A DNA stretch of 64,000 nucleotides from assembly GCF_009192765.1 (NCBI RefSeq), contig NZ_VOHQ01000002.1:310001-374000 (forward strand), in the 5' to 3' direction. The translations under genes and the position numbers were made by a program. Positions 45,528-54,482 of this stretch are shown in pieces (within the stretch, counting starts at the first letter, position 1; each line of letters starts with the position of its first letter). The notes under the pieces were generated by a model. The model did not search any database and had not been told where the DNA came from. It saw nothing but the letters and a program-made list of their open reading frames with translations. This stretch comes from Agriterribacter humi (GTDB lineage: Bacteria > Bacteroidota > Bacteroidia > Chitinophagales > Chitinophagaceae).

Positions 45528-47867
45528 ATGGATAATAAACAAAAAAACAACAGGATCGTTCGTATGAACATCTCCGTTGTGGTAATAGTAACGTTACTTA
45601 CCATATTGGTAGGATGCCAAAATAGCAATCATGCTGCTGATCCAAATGCAATAGTAAGATCAACGCGGATAGAATTGCCGAACCAGGACAGCAATATTAT
45701 CAAAACTTCATGGCCTTCTATTGGATGCTGGTTTTGGTTTCAGGAAGAATTTGAAGGGGAGGGGTATAAAAGATTTATAGACCTGCATGAAAAATATTCT
45801 CCTTTTGAATTGCTCTCCACCAGTTTGCGCTACCCCGGAGATTTAACAGATCCGAAAGTGCATGACCAGATAAAAGCCGCGTCATTGTATGCGCGCAGCA
45901 AAGGAATAGGGTTGGTGATGGATTTAGATATCCGTCTGGCCCGGGATAGCTTTAAGGAAAAATATCCCGACGAACTGCAGCAAATCATCCTGTTAAGAGA
46001 ATTTCCCCTGAATAAAGCCAATACGGCTGCTCTTGGCGTTAAAGCGCAGGGATTTGATGACCATTACACGTATGGCAGAAACCCCTATGAGCCTGTGACT
46101 ACAAAAGTACTGCGGGTATACAGTTATAGCAAAGAAGGCGGTTTGATTAAATCCGGAACGGTAAAAGATATAACGGCAGCCGCTACTTCTAATGCAACAA
46201 AAGACAGTGTAAATATTACTGTTGATTTTGATGAGGCGGACAGAGGTAAGACTGCTTGTGCGCTGGTTGCGGTTACTTTATATACACCGGATGTATTTGC
46301 CCCTCATATATTATCCTATCAGCGTGAGATACTACAGCAATATGCCGATGCTTCGCTGGCAGGCGCCTGTAAGGATGAATGGGGCTTCCCGGGCAGGTTT
46401 ACCCCGCAAACCAATGATCTGTGGTACTCCTCTTTTATGGCGAAGGCGTATGAACAACAGCGGAGTGGGAGAGATTTATTGAGAGATATGTTGCTGATGA
46501 CTTATGGTGAAACTGCTGCGAAAGCAGATAGGATAGCCGCTGTAAATCATTATATGGAAATGTACTGGAAGAGAAATGGTGAAATAGAAACGGATTATTA
46601 TCATGCTATAAAAGAAATATTCGGTAAGGACGCTATGTCGGGCACACATCCTACGTGGTTCCCGTTCCCTGATAACAGGGAAATTTTTAAAAATGGTTTA
46701 AGCTGGTGGGTTTCGAAAAGAGATGTTGCTCAAACGGATGAAGCTACCCCCTTTAGTGTGAGAACGGCGCTTGCCAAAAAAATGTGGAGCCCGTTATGGT
46801 TCAATATGTATTACGACAAGGATGTGAATGTATATCATAAAGATATCTGGAGGGCTGCTTTGGCCGGTGGTCGGTTGAACTATCATCCGTTGTGGCCGCA
46901 TCCGATTGATAAGCTTACTACCTCTTTGCTGGAAGACAGTGTGATGATGGCAGAAAGCAGGGTGAAATTGCTAAATTATATTTCTGCGGCGTCGCCTGAT
47001 TGTCCTGTAGCAGTAGTATTCGGCCATCCGGCAGCGCTTAACTGGAACGATGACGCATCTTTTGCAGATGTAGGACTTAATATTGCCAACGCTTTGTGGA
47101 AAGAAGGATATTATACGGATTTAATTCCCAGCAGCGAAATCGTAAACGGTTCACTGAGAATAAATGCCGGTGGTAAAATTCAATACGGTCCGCAACAATA
47201 TGAAGCCGTAATTTATTATCATCCCGAATATGGTCAGGAAACAGTTGCAGCATTTTTTAATAAGGCGGCTGCTGCAGGTAAAACCAGTTTATACAGGGTT
47301 GGTGAATGGACGGTCAATTATGACGGACAACCATTTGATGGTATAGCGGCAATGGGTAATGCCGTTAAAAAGACGGATACACTTTCCGCGGTTACATCTG
47401 TAATAGCAGCCTTGCAGGCTAAAAATATTCTTCCTCAAACCAAAGGCGATGTACACACAGTGGCCGGCTTCCCATCATCGGTAATGCCAAAGGCAAGCGG
47501 GCAGCTCCGGTTAATTGATGGAACACTCATTGTTGTTTCTGGTGAGCATAACCTGATGGGAGATTCAATCAATCAGTCGGTTCAGGCAGATGGTCATGCC
47601 ATTTATTTTGACGCGATAGGCGTTGCAGCGGTAAGGTTAAACAAAAAAGGAGAAGTAGAGGCGCTGGCAGGAGGGGGGTTAAAATCGTTCAAATCAGAAA
47701 GTCTCAGTTTCGACCTGCCGGAACGTACTGATGTTGTGCTTTATAAAGAAAACGAAAAATGGCGGGGTATTGTTCAGGGCTATGAAGGACCCTTGCCGCA
47801 GGAACTGACCGAAATCACAAAAAACTGGGTAAAGTTAAAATGGCCGGAACAATATAAACCTCAGTAA
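45528..47867 (+). CDS. Large lipoprotein with TIM-barrel-like features, unknown family (PUL2)
   Basis: Protein of 779 residues; MDNKQK at 45528 or the Met 12 codons later both leave a lipoprotein signal with lipobox ILVGC. I do not recognise the family. After the signal comes SWPSIGCWFWFQEEFEGEGY and ASLYARSKGIGLVMDLDIRL, which look like the first strands of a glycosidase barrel. CKDEWGFPGRF at about 280 contains an acidic residue where a retaining GH could have one. Residues about 480-600 look like a GATase/trimerisation-type domain (VAVVFGHPAALNW, YEAVIYYHPEYG), as seen after the barrel in GH42-like and some rhamnosidase-like proteins. The C-terminus is a beta domain. It is probably a new or distant glycoside hydrolase co-transcribed with PUL2. 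Confidence 0.75.
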   Translation: MDNKQKNNRIVRMNISVVVIVTLLTILVGCQNSNHAADPNAIVRSTRIELPNQDSNIIKTSWPSIGCWFWFQEEFEGEGYKRFIDLHEKYSPFELLSTSLRYPGDLTDPKVHDQIKAASLYARSKGIGLVMDLDIRLARDSFKEKYPDELQQIILLREFPLNKANTAALGVKAQGFDDHYTYGRNPYEPVTTKVLRVYSYSKEGGLIKSGTVKDITAAATSNATKDSVNITVDFDEADRGKTACALVAVTLYTPDVFAPHILSYQREILQQYADASLAGACKDEWGFPGRFTPQTNDLWYSSFMAKAYEQQRSGRDLLRDMLLMTYGETAAKADRIAAVNHYMEMYWKRNGEIETDYYHAIKEIFGKDAMSGTHPTWFPFPDNREIFKNGLSWWVSKRDVAQTDEATPFSVRTALAKKMWSPLWFNMYYDKDVNVYHKDIWRAALAGGRLNYHPLWPHPIDKLTTSLLEDSVMMAESRVKLLNYISAASPDCPVAVVFGHPAALNWNDDASFADVGLNIANALWKEGYYTDLIPSSEIVNGSLRINAGGKIQYGPQQYEAVIYYHPEYGQETVAAFFNKAAAAGKTSLYRVGEWTVNYDGQPFDGIAAMGNAVKKTDTLSAVTSVIAALQAKNILPQTKGDVHTVAGFPSSVMPKASGQLRLIDGTLIVVSGEHNLMGDSINQSVQADGHAIYFDAIGVAAVRLNKKGEVEALAGGGLKSFKSESLSFDLPERTDVVLYKENEKWRGIVQGYEGPLPQELTEITKNWVKLKWPEQYKPQ

Positions 47868-47877
47868 CACAGAAAAG

Positions 47878-47933
47878 TTCTCATAAGCAGTTAGTTTTGA
47901 TAGAACCCCTATTTCTATAGGGGCTATTTTTTT
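47878..47933 (+). terminator. Rho-independent terminator with 22-nt conserved leader (copy 1)
   Basis: A 7-bp stem, CCCCTAT and ATAGGGG (47906-47923), with loop TTCT is followed by a run of seven Ts. The 22 bases at 47878-47899 are identical to those before the second terminator at 50309-50330. It ends the PUL2 transcript 10 bp after the stop of the 779-residue protein. Confidence 0.85.
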
Positions 47934-47940
47934 ACGAAAA

Positions 47941-48465
47941 GATGAATGTTGCTATAAAAGATTTGATAGCTGTTGTTCGTTATAGTATGTCAATTGAGGA
48001 TAGCGTGAAGGTATTAATTGCATAGCAGGAAATTTATTCAACCTTCTATTTCATAAAATATCTCAACATTTCGGTAAATACACGGCAAGAATTTTGTAGT
48101 TTTTATGAATCGGGTTTATGAATGTGAAATAAAGAAATGATGCAAATGAAGTGTCATAAGTTAGAATTACAAAGATTTTTTAATTGTTTTATTTATAACA
48201 ATTTTACTGCTCAAAAAATCATCAGGGTATTAATGGTTCAAACATTTATTTCTCATTTGCTCTTTGTTTTCATTTTCCCACAGGAACGGTTGTTGCAGAA
48301 GATAATGCTTCGTTAGCGGATGTATCGGTAAGTGTAGATGGCGGATCTGCCGGGACGATTACCGCTGCAGGAAATCACCTTAAATCCTTACCTCTCTCAA
48401 AATCCGGGTTGGAACTAACGTAGTTTATTGGACTTGTATTAATATGAATATTTTAAAGTAACGAT
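47941..48465. other. Intergenic region upstream of the second glycosidase-like paralogue
   Basis: AT-rich. It holds the SusC relic described separately (48280-48423) and no complete gene. No clear Bacteroidota promoter was found. Confidence 0.4.
48280..48423 (+). pseudogene. Relic of a SusC N-terminal carboxypeptidase-like domain
   Basis: The frame at 48280 reads TGTVVAEDNASLADVSVSVD, then GGSAGTITAAGNHLKSL, to a TAG at 48421. This is the pattern of the first strands of SusC regulatory-like domains (GTVxDxxGxPLxGVxVxVKGxxxGTxTDxxGxF). No start codon or signal peptide is in frame, and nothing of the plug or barrel follows. It is therefore a short relic of a lost susC, lying just before the glycosidase-like paralogue. 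Confidence 0.6.
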
Positions 48466-50136
48466 ATGAACGGACTTTCTTTAAAAATCCTGCATTCCTT
48501 TTTTTTACTTTTCATATCATTGTATGGACTGAGTCAGGTGCAAACAGTCAGGATTATAGTGCCTAAAGGAGCGGGCACGGTAATGGAGAACACAAAAAGA
48601 ATCCTGGAATTGCAGATTACCAGCAGGGCTGATGTTACAATAGTAAAAGACATCAGTGCGCAACTTACAATAGAGCTCATTAAAGAGGCAGGGTACCATC
48701 CCGAATCCTACAGCATTTCAGATAAAGGAAAAAGTCACATTCAGATAGCGGGAGCCGATGGAGCAGCCTTATTGTATGGTGCAGGCAAATTGCTAAGAAC
48801 CTCCTGCTATGACAGTAACGGTTTTACCCCCGGAACCTGGCGCGGCACTTCCACACCAAAAGGTAAAATAAGAGGTATATATTTCGCTACGCATTTTAAT
48901 AATTTTTACGAGGCGGCACCTATTGAAGATGTACAGAAATACGTGGAGGAACTGGCGTTGTGGGGCGTCAATCATCTTGTGATTCATTTTGCGAACTGGC
49001 AGTACACTGCTTTCTACGATGCAGCGGCGCAAAAAACGCTCACCCGCTTCAGACAGATAATGGGCATGGCAAGAGCGTGTGGAATGAAAGTGGGATTACT
49101 ACAGGTACCGAATCAGGGGTTTAAGTTTACAAAAAGTGAATTTTTGAATACGCCTGTGCCTGATCAGTTGGGCCGGAGAGGTCATTTTGGAATTAACCTG
49201 AACCCATCAAATGCGCAGGCAGACAAATTACTAAAGGAAAACTGGGCCTATTTATTAGATCAGTTTAAAGATATTGGTTTAGACCTTATGGTTTTCTGGC
49301 CTTATGATGAAGGAGGATGCGGTTGTGATCAATGCTGGCCATGGGGTGGGCGTGGCTATCCAAAATTATGCAAAGCACTTGCTGGTATTACCAAACAAAA
49401 ATTTCCTGACATCAACGTGGTGTTGTCTACATGGATGTATGATACACCACCTGCAGGAGAGTGGGAAGGGTTGACAAGGTTTTTGAGCAAAGGAAATAAC
49501 TGGCTCCACTATGTTATGGCCGATTCTCATGAAGACTTTCCAGGGTATCCGCTGCAGAAGGGTGTTCCGGGAAACCTTCCCCTGTTAAATTTTCCGGAAA
49601 TCAGCATGTGGGGCCAGGGACCCTGGGGTGGTTACGGATCTAACCCGCTTGTCAACCGCTTACAGCGGTTATGGAATCAAACGGAGGGTAAAGTATCCGG
49701 TGGTTTTCCTTATTCAGAAGGAATTTACGAAGACCTGAATAAAATAATTTGTGCCCAGCTCTATTGGGATGGTGAACGTCAGACATCAGATATTGTGAAA
49801 GAGTACATTGCCTATGAATTCTCGCCGGATGTAGTGAATGATGTCAGCCGGGCAATTGAAATTCTTGAAGCCAATCATAACCGCAAACAAATTAAGGCCA
49901 ATGCTGTTGAAGCTTTTAACCTTTTGCAACAGGCAGAGCGCAAATTAACCGCACAAACGCTGAAGTCATGGCGTTGGCGCATATTGTATCTGAGAGCTTT
50001 GATTGATCGTGAAATGTATGAACGTGGTGGAAAACTGGAAGGTGAACTGTTGAAGGCCGCTTTTAATGAACTAACAGAAATCTACCATGCGCAAAATGCA
50101 CATTCAATGCCAATAAGGCCGCCGGTAATTAAATAA
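48466..50136 (+). CDS. Glycosidase-like exported protein, paralogue B (GH20/GH67-like N-terminal fold)
   Basis: Exported protein of 556 residues with a type I signal (KILHSFFLLFISLYGLSQ); unlike paralogue A it has no lipobox cysteine. It shares the whole layout with the protein at 37885-39663: an N-terminal alpha/beta domain (GADGAALLYGAGKLLR), GIYFATHFNNFYEAAPIED, WPYDEGGCGCDQCWPWGG, NFPEISMWGQGPWGGYGSNP and GFPYSEGIYEDLNKIICAQL. The CxCxxC cluster and the conserved Asp and Glu in these blocks look like active-site or metal-site elements. It is a stand-alone transcription unit closed by its own terminator. I cannot name a GH family; activity on an acidic or amino sugar is a guess. Confidence 0.78.
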   Translation: MNGLSLKILHSFFLLFISLYGLSQVQTVRIIVPKGAGTVMENTKRILELQITSRADVTIVKDISAQLTIELIKEAGYHPESYSISDKGKSHIQIAGADGAALLYGAGKLLRTSCYDSNGFTPGTWRGTSTPKGKIRGIYFATHFNNFYEAAPIEDVQKYVEELALWGVNHLVIHFANWQYTAFYDAAAQKTLTRFRQIMGMARACGMKVGLLQVPNQGFKFTKSEFLNTPVPDQLGRRGHFGINLNPSNAQADKLLKENWAYLLDQFKDIGLDLMVFWPYDEGGCGCDQCWPWGGRGYPKLCKALAGITKQKFPDINVVLSTWMYDTPPAGEWEGLTRFLSKGNNWLHYVMADSHEDFPGYPLQKGVPGNLPLLNFPEISMWGQGPWGGYGSNPLVNRLQRLWNQTEGKVSGGFPYSEGIYEDLNKIICAQLYWDGERQTSDIVKEYIAYEFSPDVVNDVSRAIEILEANHNRKQIKANAVEAFNLLQQAERKLTAQTLKSWRWRILYLRALIDREMYERGGKLEGELLKAAFNELTEIYHAQNAHSMPIRPPVIK

Positions 50137-50308
50137 CCGGAACGATACAATCCGAAGTGATGAGTGGTTTAAGAGGTTTCTATATGGCGAACTGAAGTAA
50201 AACCGTAACCTCGTTGTTAGCGTTTTAATAAACTATTAACAATAAAGTATGGTACCATTTTGCTTCCAATGCGTCTACTAATAAAGACAATATAGCATAT
50301 AGTCAATT

Positions 50309-50366
50309 TTCTCATAAGCAGTTAGTTTTGGTTGCGGCCCCTGTTTTTACAGGGGCCAATTTTTTT
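50309..50366 (+). terminator. Rho-independent terminator with 22-nt conserved leader (copy 2)
   Basis: A 9-bp stem, GGCCCCTGT and ACAGGGGCC (50336-50357), with a TTTT loop is followed by AA and seven Ts. The leader at 50309-50330 (TTCTCATAAGCAGTTAGTTT followed by TG) is identical to that of the terminator at 47878. The rest of the gap 50137-50522 shows no gene. Confidence 0.87.
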
Positions 50367-50522
50367 CACGTAACGAAGAACGCTGTGATAATTGTAGCGA
50401 TACGCATCTTAAAAAATCAATAGAAGATAGCTTTAGAAAATATAACCCGCGCAGCCGTAGATCATTCACAACCTGTGTATCAGGAATTTCACATACCAGG
50501 TTTATTATTGTTCAATATTCTT

Positions 50523-52346
50523 TTATAAGATGGCGTGTTGGCAACGTGGTGGAAGCGATATGTCAATACAGCACCCCTTTCCCGGAGAAGTAGTTATATT
50601 CAATGACCCACTAAGAGCTTCAACCCGGTTTCGAATATTGATAAGGCCAATTCCACTTTTAGCGGTTTCCTGGTCAAATCCTTTTCCATTATCTTTTATT
50701 GAAAGATGAAAGGAATTGTTTTTTATGCTTAAGGCAATAATTATTTCGCTCGCCTCTGCGTATTTAATAATATTGTTGGTTTGCTCCTGAACGATGCGAA
50801 ATGCCATCAACTTTTGGTCGTGAGATAAAAATTTTTCCACCTCCGCGTCAAAATCGAATTGCACATTGAAATGAAGGCTCAATCTCAGGTTCGAAACAAT
50901 TTCTTCTACAGGTCCTAGTAACTCCTCTTTAATCCGGGAGCTGTTCAATGATTTGGAGATCTCCCGGATTTCGTTTATTGCAAGTAATATGTATTCTTTG
51001 CTTTTTTTGATGTAACCTTCCTTGTCCTGGCAATCCAGTGGCTGGGCACAGTCGATCATAAGATGTGCAACAGAAAGTATTTGATTTACGTTGTCATGCA
51101 ATTCTTTGGCTAGCTCGTTAGATACATGGTCCTGTGTCCTAATCACCGCCTGGGTGATTTCCTTCTCCTTTTGAATTTTCTCCCGCAGGACCTTCGCCTC
51201 CATTTTTTTTTGTTCCGTTACATCTTGCACAACACCGATAGCACGGATAGGTTTGCCCTCTTTGTAAATGATATATCCTTTGTCGGCAAAATTTCGGTAC
51301 CTGCCGTCAGCACATTGAAAACGGTATTCGGCATCGCAATAGGTATGCCCCAGGTTAATAAAGTTTTTGAACTTATACATGGATATCTCCCGGTCTTCGG
51401 GATGTGTCTTATCCTCCCACCAATCCAGTGTACCCTCTATTTCCTCACGGGTATATCCTGTCAAAGTCATTAACGCTTCACTTCGGTAGACTTTACCGGT
51501 TTCCATGTCCCAGTCCCAAATACAATCGGAAACGACTTTAGCAACGTACGAAAAGCGTTCACTGCTTTTACGCATGGCTTCTTCAGCTTGTTTTTCAGCT
51601 GTGATATCAATAGCCTGACCTGCGATAAGCCGCTTGTTGCCATTAAGAGGTAATAAAAATTTATGCAACATAAAATAGCCGGGAGAGCCATCGTCACGGA
51701 TGGATTCAATTACAAAGGCAAGAGACTGGTTGGTTCTTAAAACCGTTTTATCACTGGCAATAAATTCATCGGCTATGTGTTTTGGGAAGAGTTCATATAC
51801 ATTTTTAAGTCTGTAATTTTTATGAATTCTCCAAATCCGCCTTGCCTGCCTATTCATGAATAGTGTATAACCTTCCTCATCTGTTACCCAGGCAGGAGCC
51901 AGGCTGTTTTCGAGATAAGAAAAATAAATGGACTCGCAGTCGTTGGTATTGGAAAGGGTTCGCTTAATCTGTTTTTGCAGGCACTGGATGATAACAACAA
52001 TGGCAGAAGGCCTGTTTGTGTCAGGAAGTTTATGAACGTAGCAGGCAAGTTGTAGCATTTTACCACTCGGGTGACTAAGAAGTATTTCTTCTTCCAAAAC
52101 CCCGGTTTCTATTATATGGTGTATTTTTCTGTTAATGCCGCAATCGGCACAGCACAAATTGTGGAGCAGGTCAATCATATTTTTACCGGCAATTGTGTCT
52201 GTGTATTGCGGTAACAATTCCTCTAAAGCCGGATTCCACTTTACTATATGTAGTTCAGGATCTGCAATCATGATGGCATCAGACGTGTTGTCTACAATAC
52301 TTTGCAGCCAGGATAGCAAAGCCAAACTGGGATTCTGACTATTCAC
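50523..52346 (-). CDS. PAS-domain sensor histidine kinase (HisKA_3-like), orphan
   Basis: Cytoplasmic sensor kinase of 607 residues with no transmembrane segment. Three PAS domains are visible: about residues 10-120 (IVDNTSDAIMIADPELHIVK), 135-260 (APAWVTDEEGYTLFMNRQAR) and 265-385 (SDCIWDWDMETGKVYRSEAL). The first contains a cysteine pair in CCADCGINRKIHHIIETG, the form seen in many PAS sensors (CxxCxxxxxxxxTG). The dimerisation helix has the phosphoacceptor His in AKELHDNVNQIL (about 417), as in NarX/LytS-type kinases. The ATPase domain has NGKGFD and GIGLINIRNRVEALSGSL. No response regulator is adjacent, so its partner is elsewhere. The signal is not known. Confidence 0.88.
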   Translation of the reverse strand: MNSQNPSLALLSWLQSIVDNTSDAIMIADPELHIVKWNPALEELLPQYTDTIAGKNMIDLLHNLCCADCGINRKIHHIIETGVLEEEILLSHPSGKMLQLACYVHKLPDTNRPSAIVVIIQCLQKQIKRTLSNTNDCESIYFSYLENSLAPAWVTDEEGYTLFMNRQARRIWRIHKNYRLKNVYELFPKHIADEFIASDKTVLRTNQSLAFVIESIRDDGSPGYFMLHKFLLPLNGNKRLIAGQAIDITAEKQAEEAMRKSSERFSYVAKVVSDCIWDWDMETGKVYRSEALMTLTGYTREEIEGTLDWWEDKTHPEDREISMYKFKNFINLGHTYCDAEYRFQCADGRYRNFADKGYIIYKEGKPIRAIGVVQDVTEQKKMEAKVLREKIQKEKEITQAVIRTQDHVSNELAKELHDNVNQILSVAHLMIDCAQPLDCQDKEGYIKKSKEYILLAINEIREISKSLNSSRIKEELLGPVEEIVSNLRLSLHFNVQFDFDAEVEKFLSHDQKLMAFRIVQEQTNNIIKYAEASEIIIALSIKNNSFHLSIKDNGKGFDQETAKSGIGLINIRNRVEALSGSLNITTSPGKGCCIDISLPPRCQHAIL

Positions 52347-52539
52347 AGGGTAAGTGGATTTTATTAAAAAGGCTAATAGTTATCAACTAAATTTCCGGAA
52401 ATATCTTTGTAACAATAGGTTTGTTCAATTAACGATTTCCCGTCTGGTTTAGTATGTGGGATTTAAGTATCTGGTTTCATTGTTGTGCGGATAAAATCCG
52501 GGGATAAAAAAAATCTCCCGGGTGGCCTGTTTAATTCAA

Positions 52540-53304
52540 TTACCTTCTGTAACCCAATTCCGCTCCACCGCTCACAGGAAGGGTGCAACCGGTTATGAAC
52601 CGGGCTCTTTCTGATAATAAAAATACGCAGGCATCGGCTATAACATCCCCCTGGGGGCAATATCCCAAAGGATGAATGGTTTTAATGTATTCGCTTGTCT
52701 TTTCCTGGTCAGGTTGCTGACTTATCCAATCCTCAACGGCCGGTGTCCAAACCCATGCCGGGCATACTGCGTTTACCCGTATCTGATATTTAGCATAATC
52801 CAGGGCCATAGATTTGGTTAATGTGCTGATGCCTCCTTTGGTTGCTGAATATGCAGCATGGTTTTCCTGTCCAATATCTCCAACCAGACTACTGGTATTC
52901 AGTATGGATCCCTTACTGCTCTGCAAAGCTCCGATTCCATATTTTGTGGTCAGGTATATGCTCTTAAGATTGACATCCATCAGTTTGTTCCATTGTTCTG
53001 TTGTTGTTTCGTGAAGCATAACAGATGGTGTTACAATGCCGGCATTATTATGAATAGCATCAAGCTTGCCATAGTGTTTAAGCGTTCTGTCAATTGCGTC
53101 TTTTACTTCTTCTTCTACCGATACATCACAGGTAAGAATTATATGAACATGATTGCCTATCTCTGCTAATATTTTTTTGAGGTCAGGTTCATGATTACTG
53201 GCAATAGCGATACAGGCGCCTTCTTTTGCATATGCTTTTGCACATTCATAGCCAATACCACTGGACCCACCGGTGAGAAATAAAACCTTATCTTTTAACA
53301 GCAT
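52540..53304 (-). CDS. Short-chain dehydrogenase/reductase (SDR)
   Basis: NAD(P)-dependent oxidoreductase of 254 residues. It has the nucleotide motif TGGSSGIG (residues 11-18), NNAGI, the catalytic Ser in LNTSSLVGD and the YSATK active site, plus the C-terminal FITGCTLPVSGG typical of classical SDRs. No Arg after the glycine motif is obvious, so NAD specificity is likely. It is divergent from an AraC gene with only 62 bp between them. An SDR, a regulator and a lactate-type LUD protein together would suit the last steps of a deoxysugar route (keto-acid dehydrogenase giving pyruvate and lactate), but this is inference. General sugar or steroid dehydrogenases look alike. Confidence 0.87.
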   Translation of the reverse strand: MLLKDKVLFLTGGSSGIGYECAKAYAKEGACIAIASNHEPDLKKILAEIGNHVHIILTCDVSVEEEVKDAIDRTLKHYGKLDAIHNNAGIVTPSVMLHETTTEQWNKLMDVNLKSIYLTTKYGIGALQSSKGSILNTSSLVGDIGQENHAAYSATKGGISTLTKSMALDYAKYQIRVNAVCPAWVWTPAVEDWISQQPDQEKTSEYIKTIHPLGYCPQGDVIADACVFLLSERARFITGCTLPVSGGAELGYRR

Positions 53305-53334
53305 CTATTTAATTTAAATTATCTTCAACGATAG

Positions 53335-53354
53335 GGCAAAATACCAGTTTTGCC
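53335..53354. promoter_or_regulatory. Inverted repeat in the SDR/AraC divergent gap (candidate operator)
   Basis: GGCAAAA and TTTTGCC pair around TACCAG in the middle of the 62-bp gap between divergent genes. A 7-bp dyad in so short a gap is a reasonable operator candidate, probably for the AraC protein at 53367. The spacing and length are modest, so it could be chance. Confidence 0.35.
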
Positions 53355-53366
53355 TGCTGAAAAAAA

Positions 53367-54329
53367 ATGGAGTATATCAGTACTTTGATAGATAATCCTA
53401 TTATAATTATGAAAGGTGAAAAAAACAGATACAAGGGATTAACCACAAGAAGGCGTGATGGCTTCATGGGTGAAAAACAAATTATATTACCGGGGAAACT
53501 TTTGAAGGAACGTATTGAAGACGATCCCCTGCTTAATAGCCTTTACATAACACTTATAGGTTATTTCCCGAAAGCATCTTTTCATTACCGGGAAAGGAGA
53601 TGGGGATGCAGGGACAATATTCTGTTTTATTGTGTGGATGGAAAAGGCTGGTACGAGAATAAATCAGGTTATTGCGAAATTAAGGCAAATGAGTTTGTGA
53701 TCCTGCCTGCTACCGATAAGTATCTTCGTTATGGGGCACATGCTGAAGACCCCTGGTCGCTGTACTGGGTTCATTTTTGCGGAACCAAAATTCCACATTT
53801 CAATCAAATCTATAATCTTGACCAGTTCCTGACACCAACTGTTCTCCGTCCGGACGAAAGAAGAATTGGTTTATGGGAAGAAATGTACAATACACTTGAA
53901 ATGGGATATAGTCTGGATAACCTGAGCTACTCAAATTTTTGTTTGTATCATTTTGTGGCTTCTTTCATATTCAGGAACCACAACTTCTCCAGCTTTCAGA
54001 AAAAAGACGATAATATTATTACCCAGGCTATTCTGTTTATGCGCGAAAACCTGGCTAAAAAGCTTTGGATAGATGAAATAGCCGGTAAGTTTTCTTATTC
54101 AGCATCCCATTTTTCAAATCTTTTCCGCAAACAAACGGGGTTTGCCCCTTTGGATTATTTTATTCATCTTAAAATGCAGAAAGCCTGCCAGCTACTGGAT
54201 CTTACCGAGATGAAGATAAAAGATGTTGCGGCATTTATTGGATATGAAGATCCCTATTTCTTTAACCGGATATTCAATAAAATCATTGGTATGTCGCCAT
54301 CTGAATACCGGCGAACCAATAAGAGCTGA
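53367..54329 (+). CDS. AraC-family transcriptional regulator
   Basis: Regulator of 320 residues; later Met codons at 53409 and 53466 could be the true start because the first 30 residues are poorly family-like. The sensor domain has ASFHYRERRWGCRDNILFYC and WSLYWVHFCGTKIPHFNQIY, which identify the AraC_binding group. The C-terminal domain has LWIDEIAGKFSYSASHFSNL and IKDVAAFIGYEDPYFFNRIF, then GMSPSEYR. It belongs to a different branch from the two cupin-type AraC proteins in the window. It is divergent from the SDR gene and 153 bp before the LUD gene, so it is likely to regulate one or both. Confidence 0.87.
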   Translation: MEYISTLIDNPIIIMKGEKNRYKGLTTRRRDGFMGEKQIILPGKLLKERIEDDPLLNSLYITLIGYFPKASFHYRERRWGCRDNILFYCVDGKGWYENKSGYCEIKANEFVILPATDKYLRYGAHAEDPWSLYWVHFCGTKIPHFNQIYNLDQFLTPTVLRPDERRIGLWEEMYNTLEMGYSLDNLSYSNFCLYHFVASFIFRNHNFSSFQKKDDNIITQAILFMRENLAKKLWIDEIAGKFSYSASHFSNLFRKQTGFAPLDYFIHLKMQKACQLLDLTEMKIKDVAAFIGYEDPYFFNRIFNKIIGMSPSEYRRTNKS

Positions 54330-54482
54330 TTGGTGATGTTAATAAATCAGGGATGAGATTTGGATGAAAGCGTTTATGACTTGGAATAATAATTGAATTA
54401 TCCAGCATTTCGGGTGAATGTTCTATTTTTTAAGTCTGAAAAAATGAAGACTTTTAAAAGCCAATAAATATGCTATACTGTT

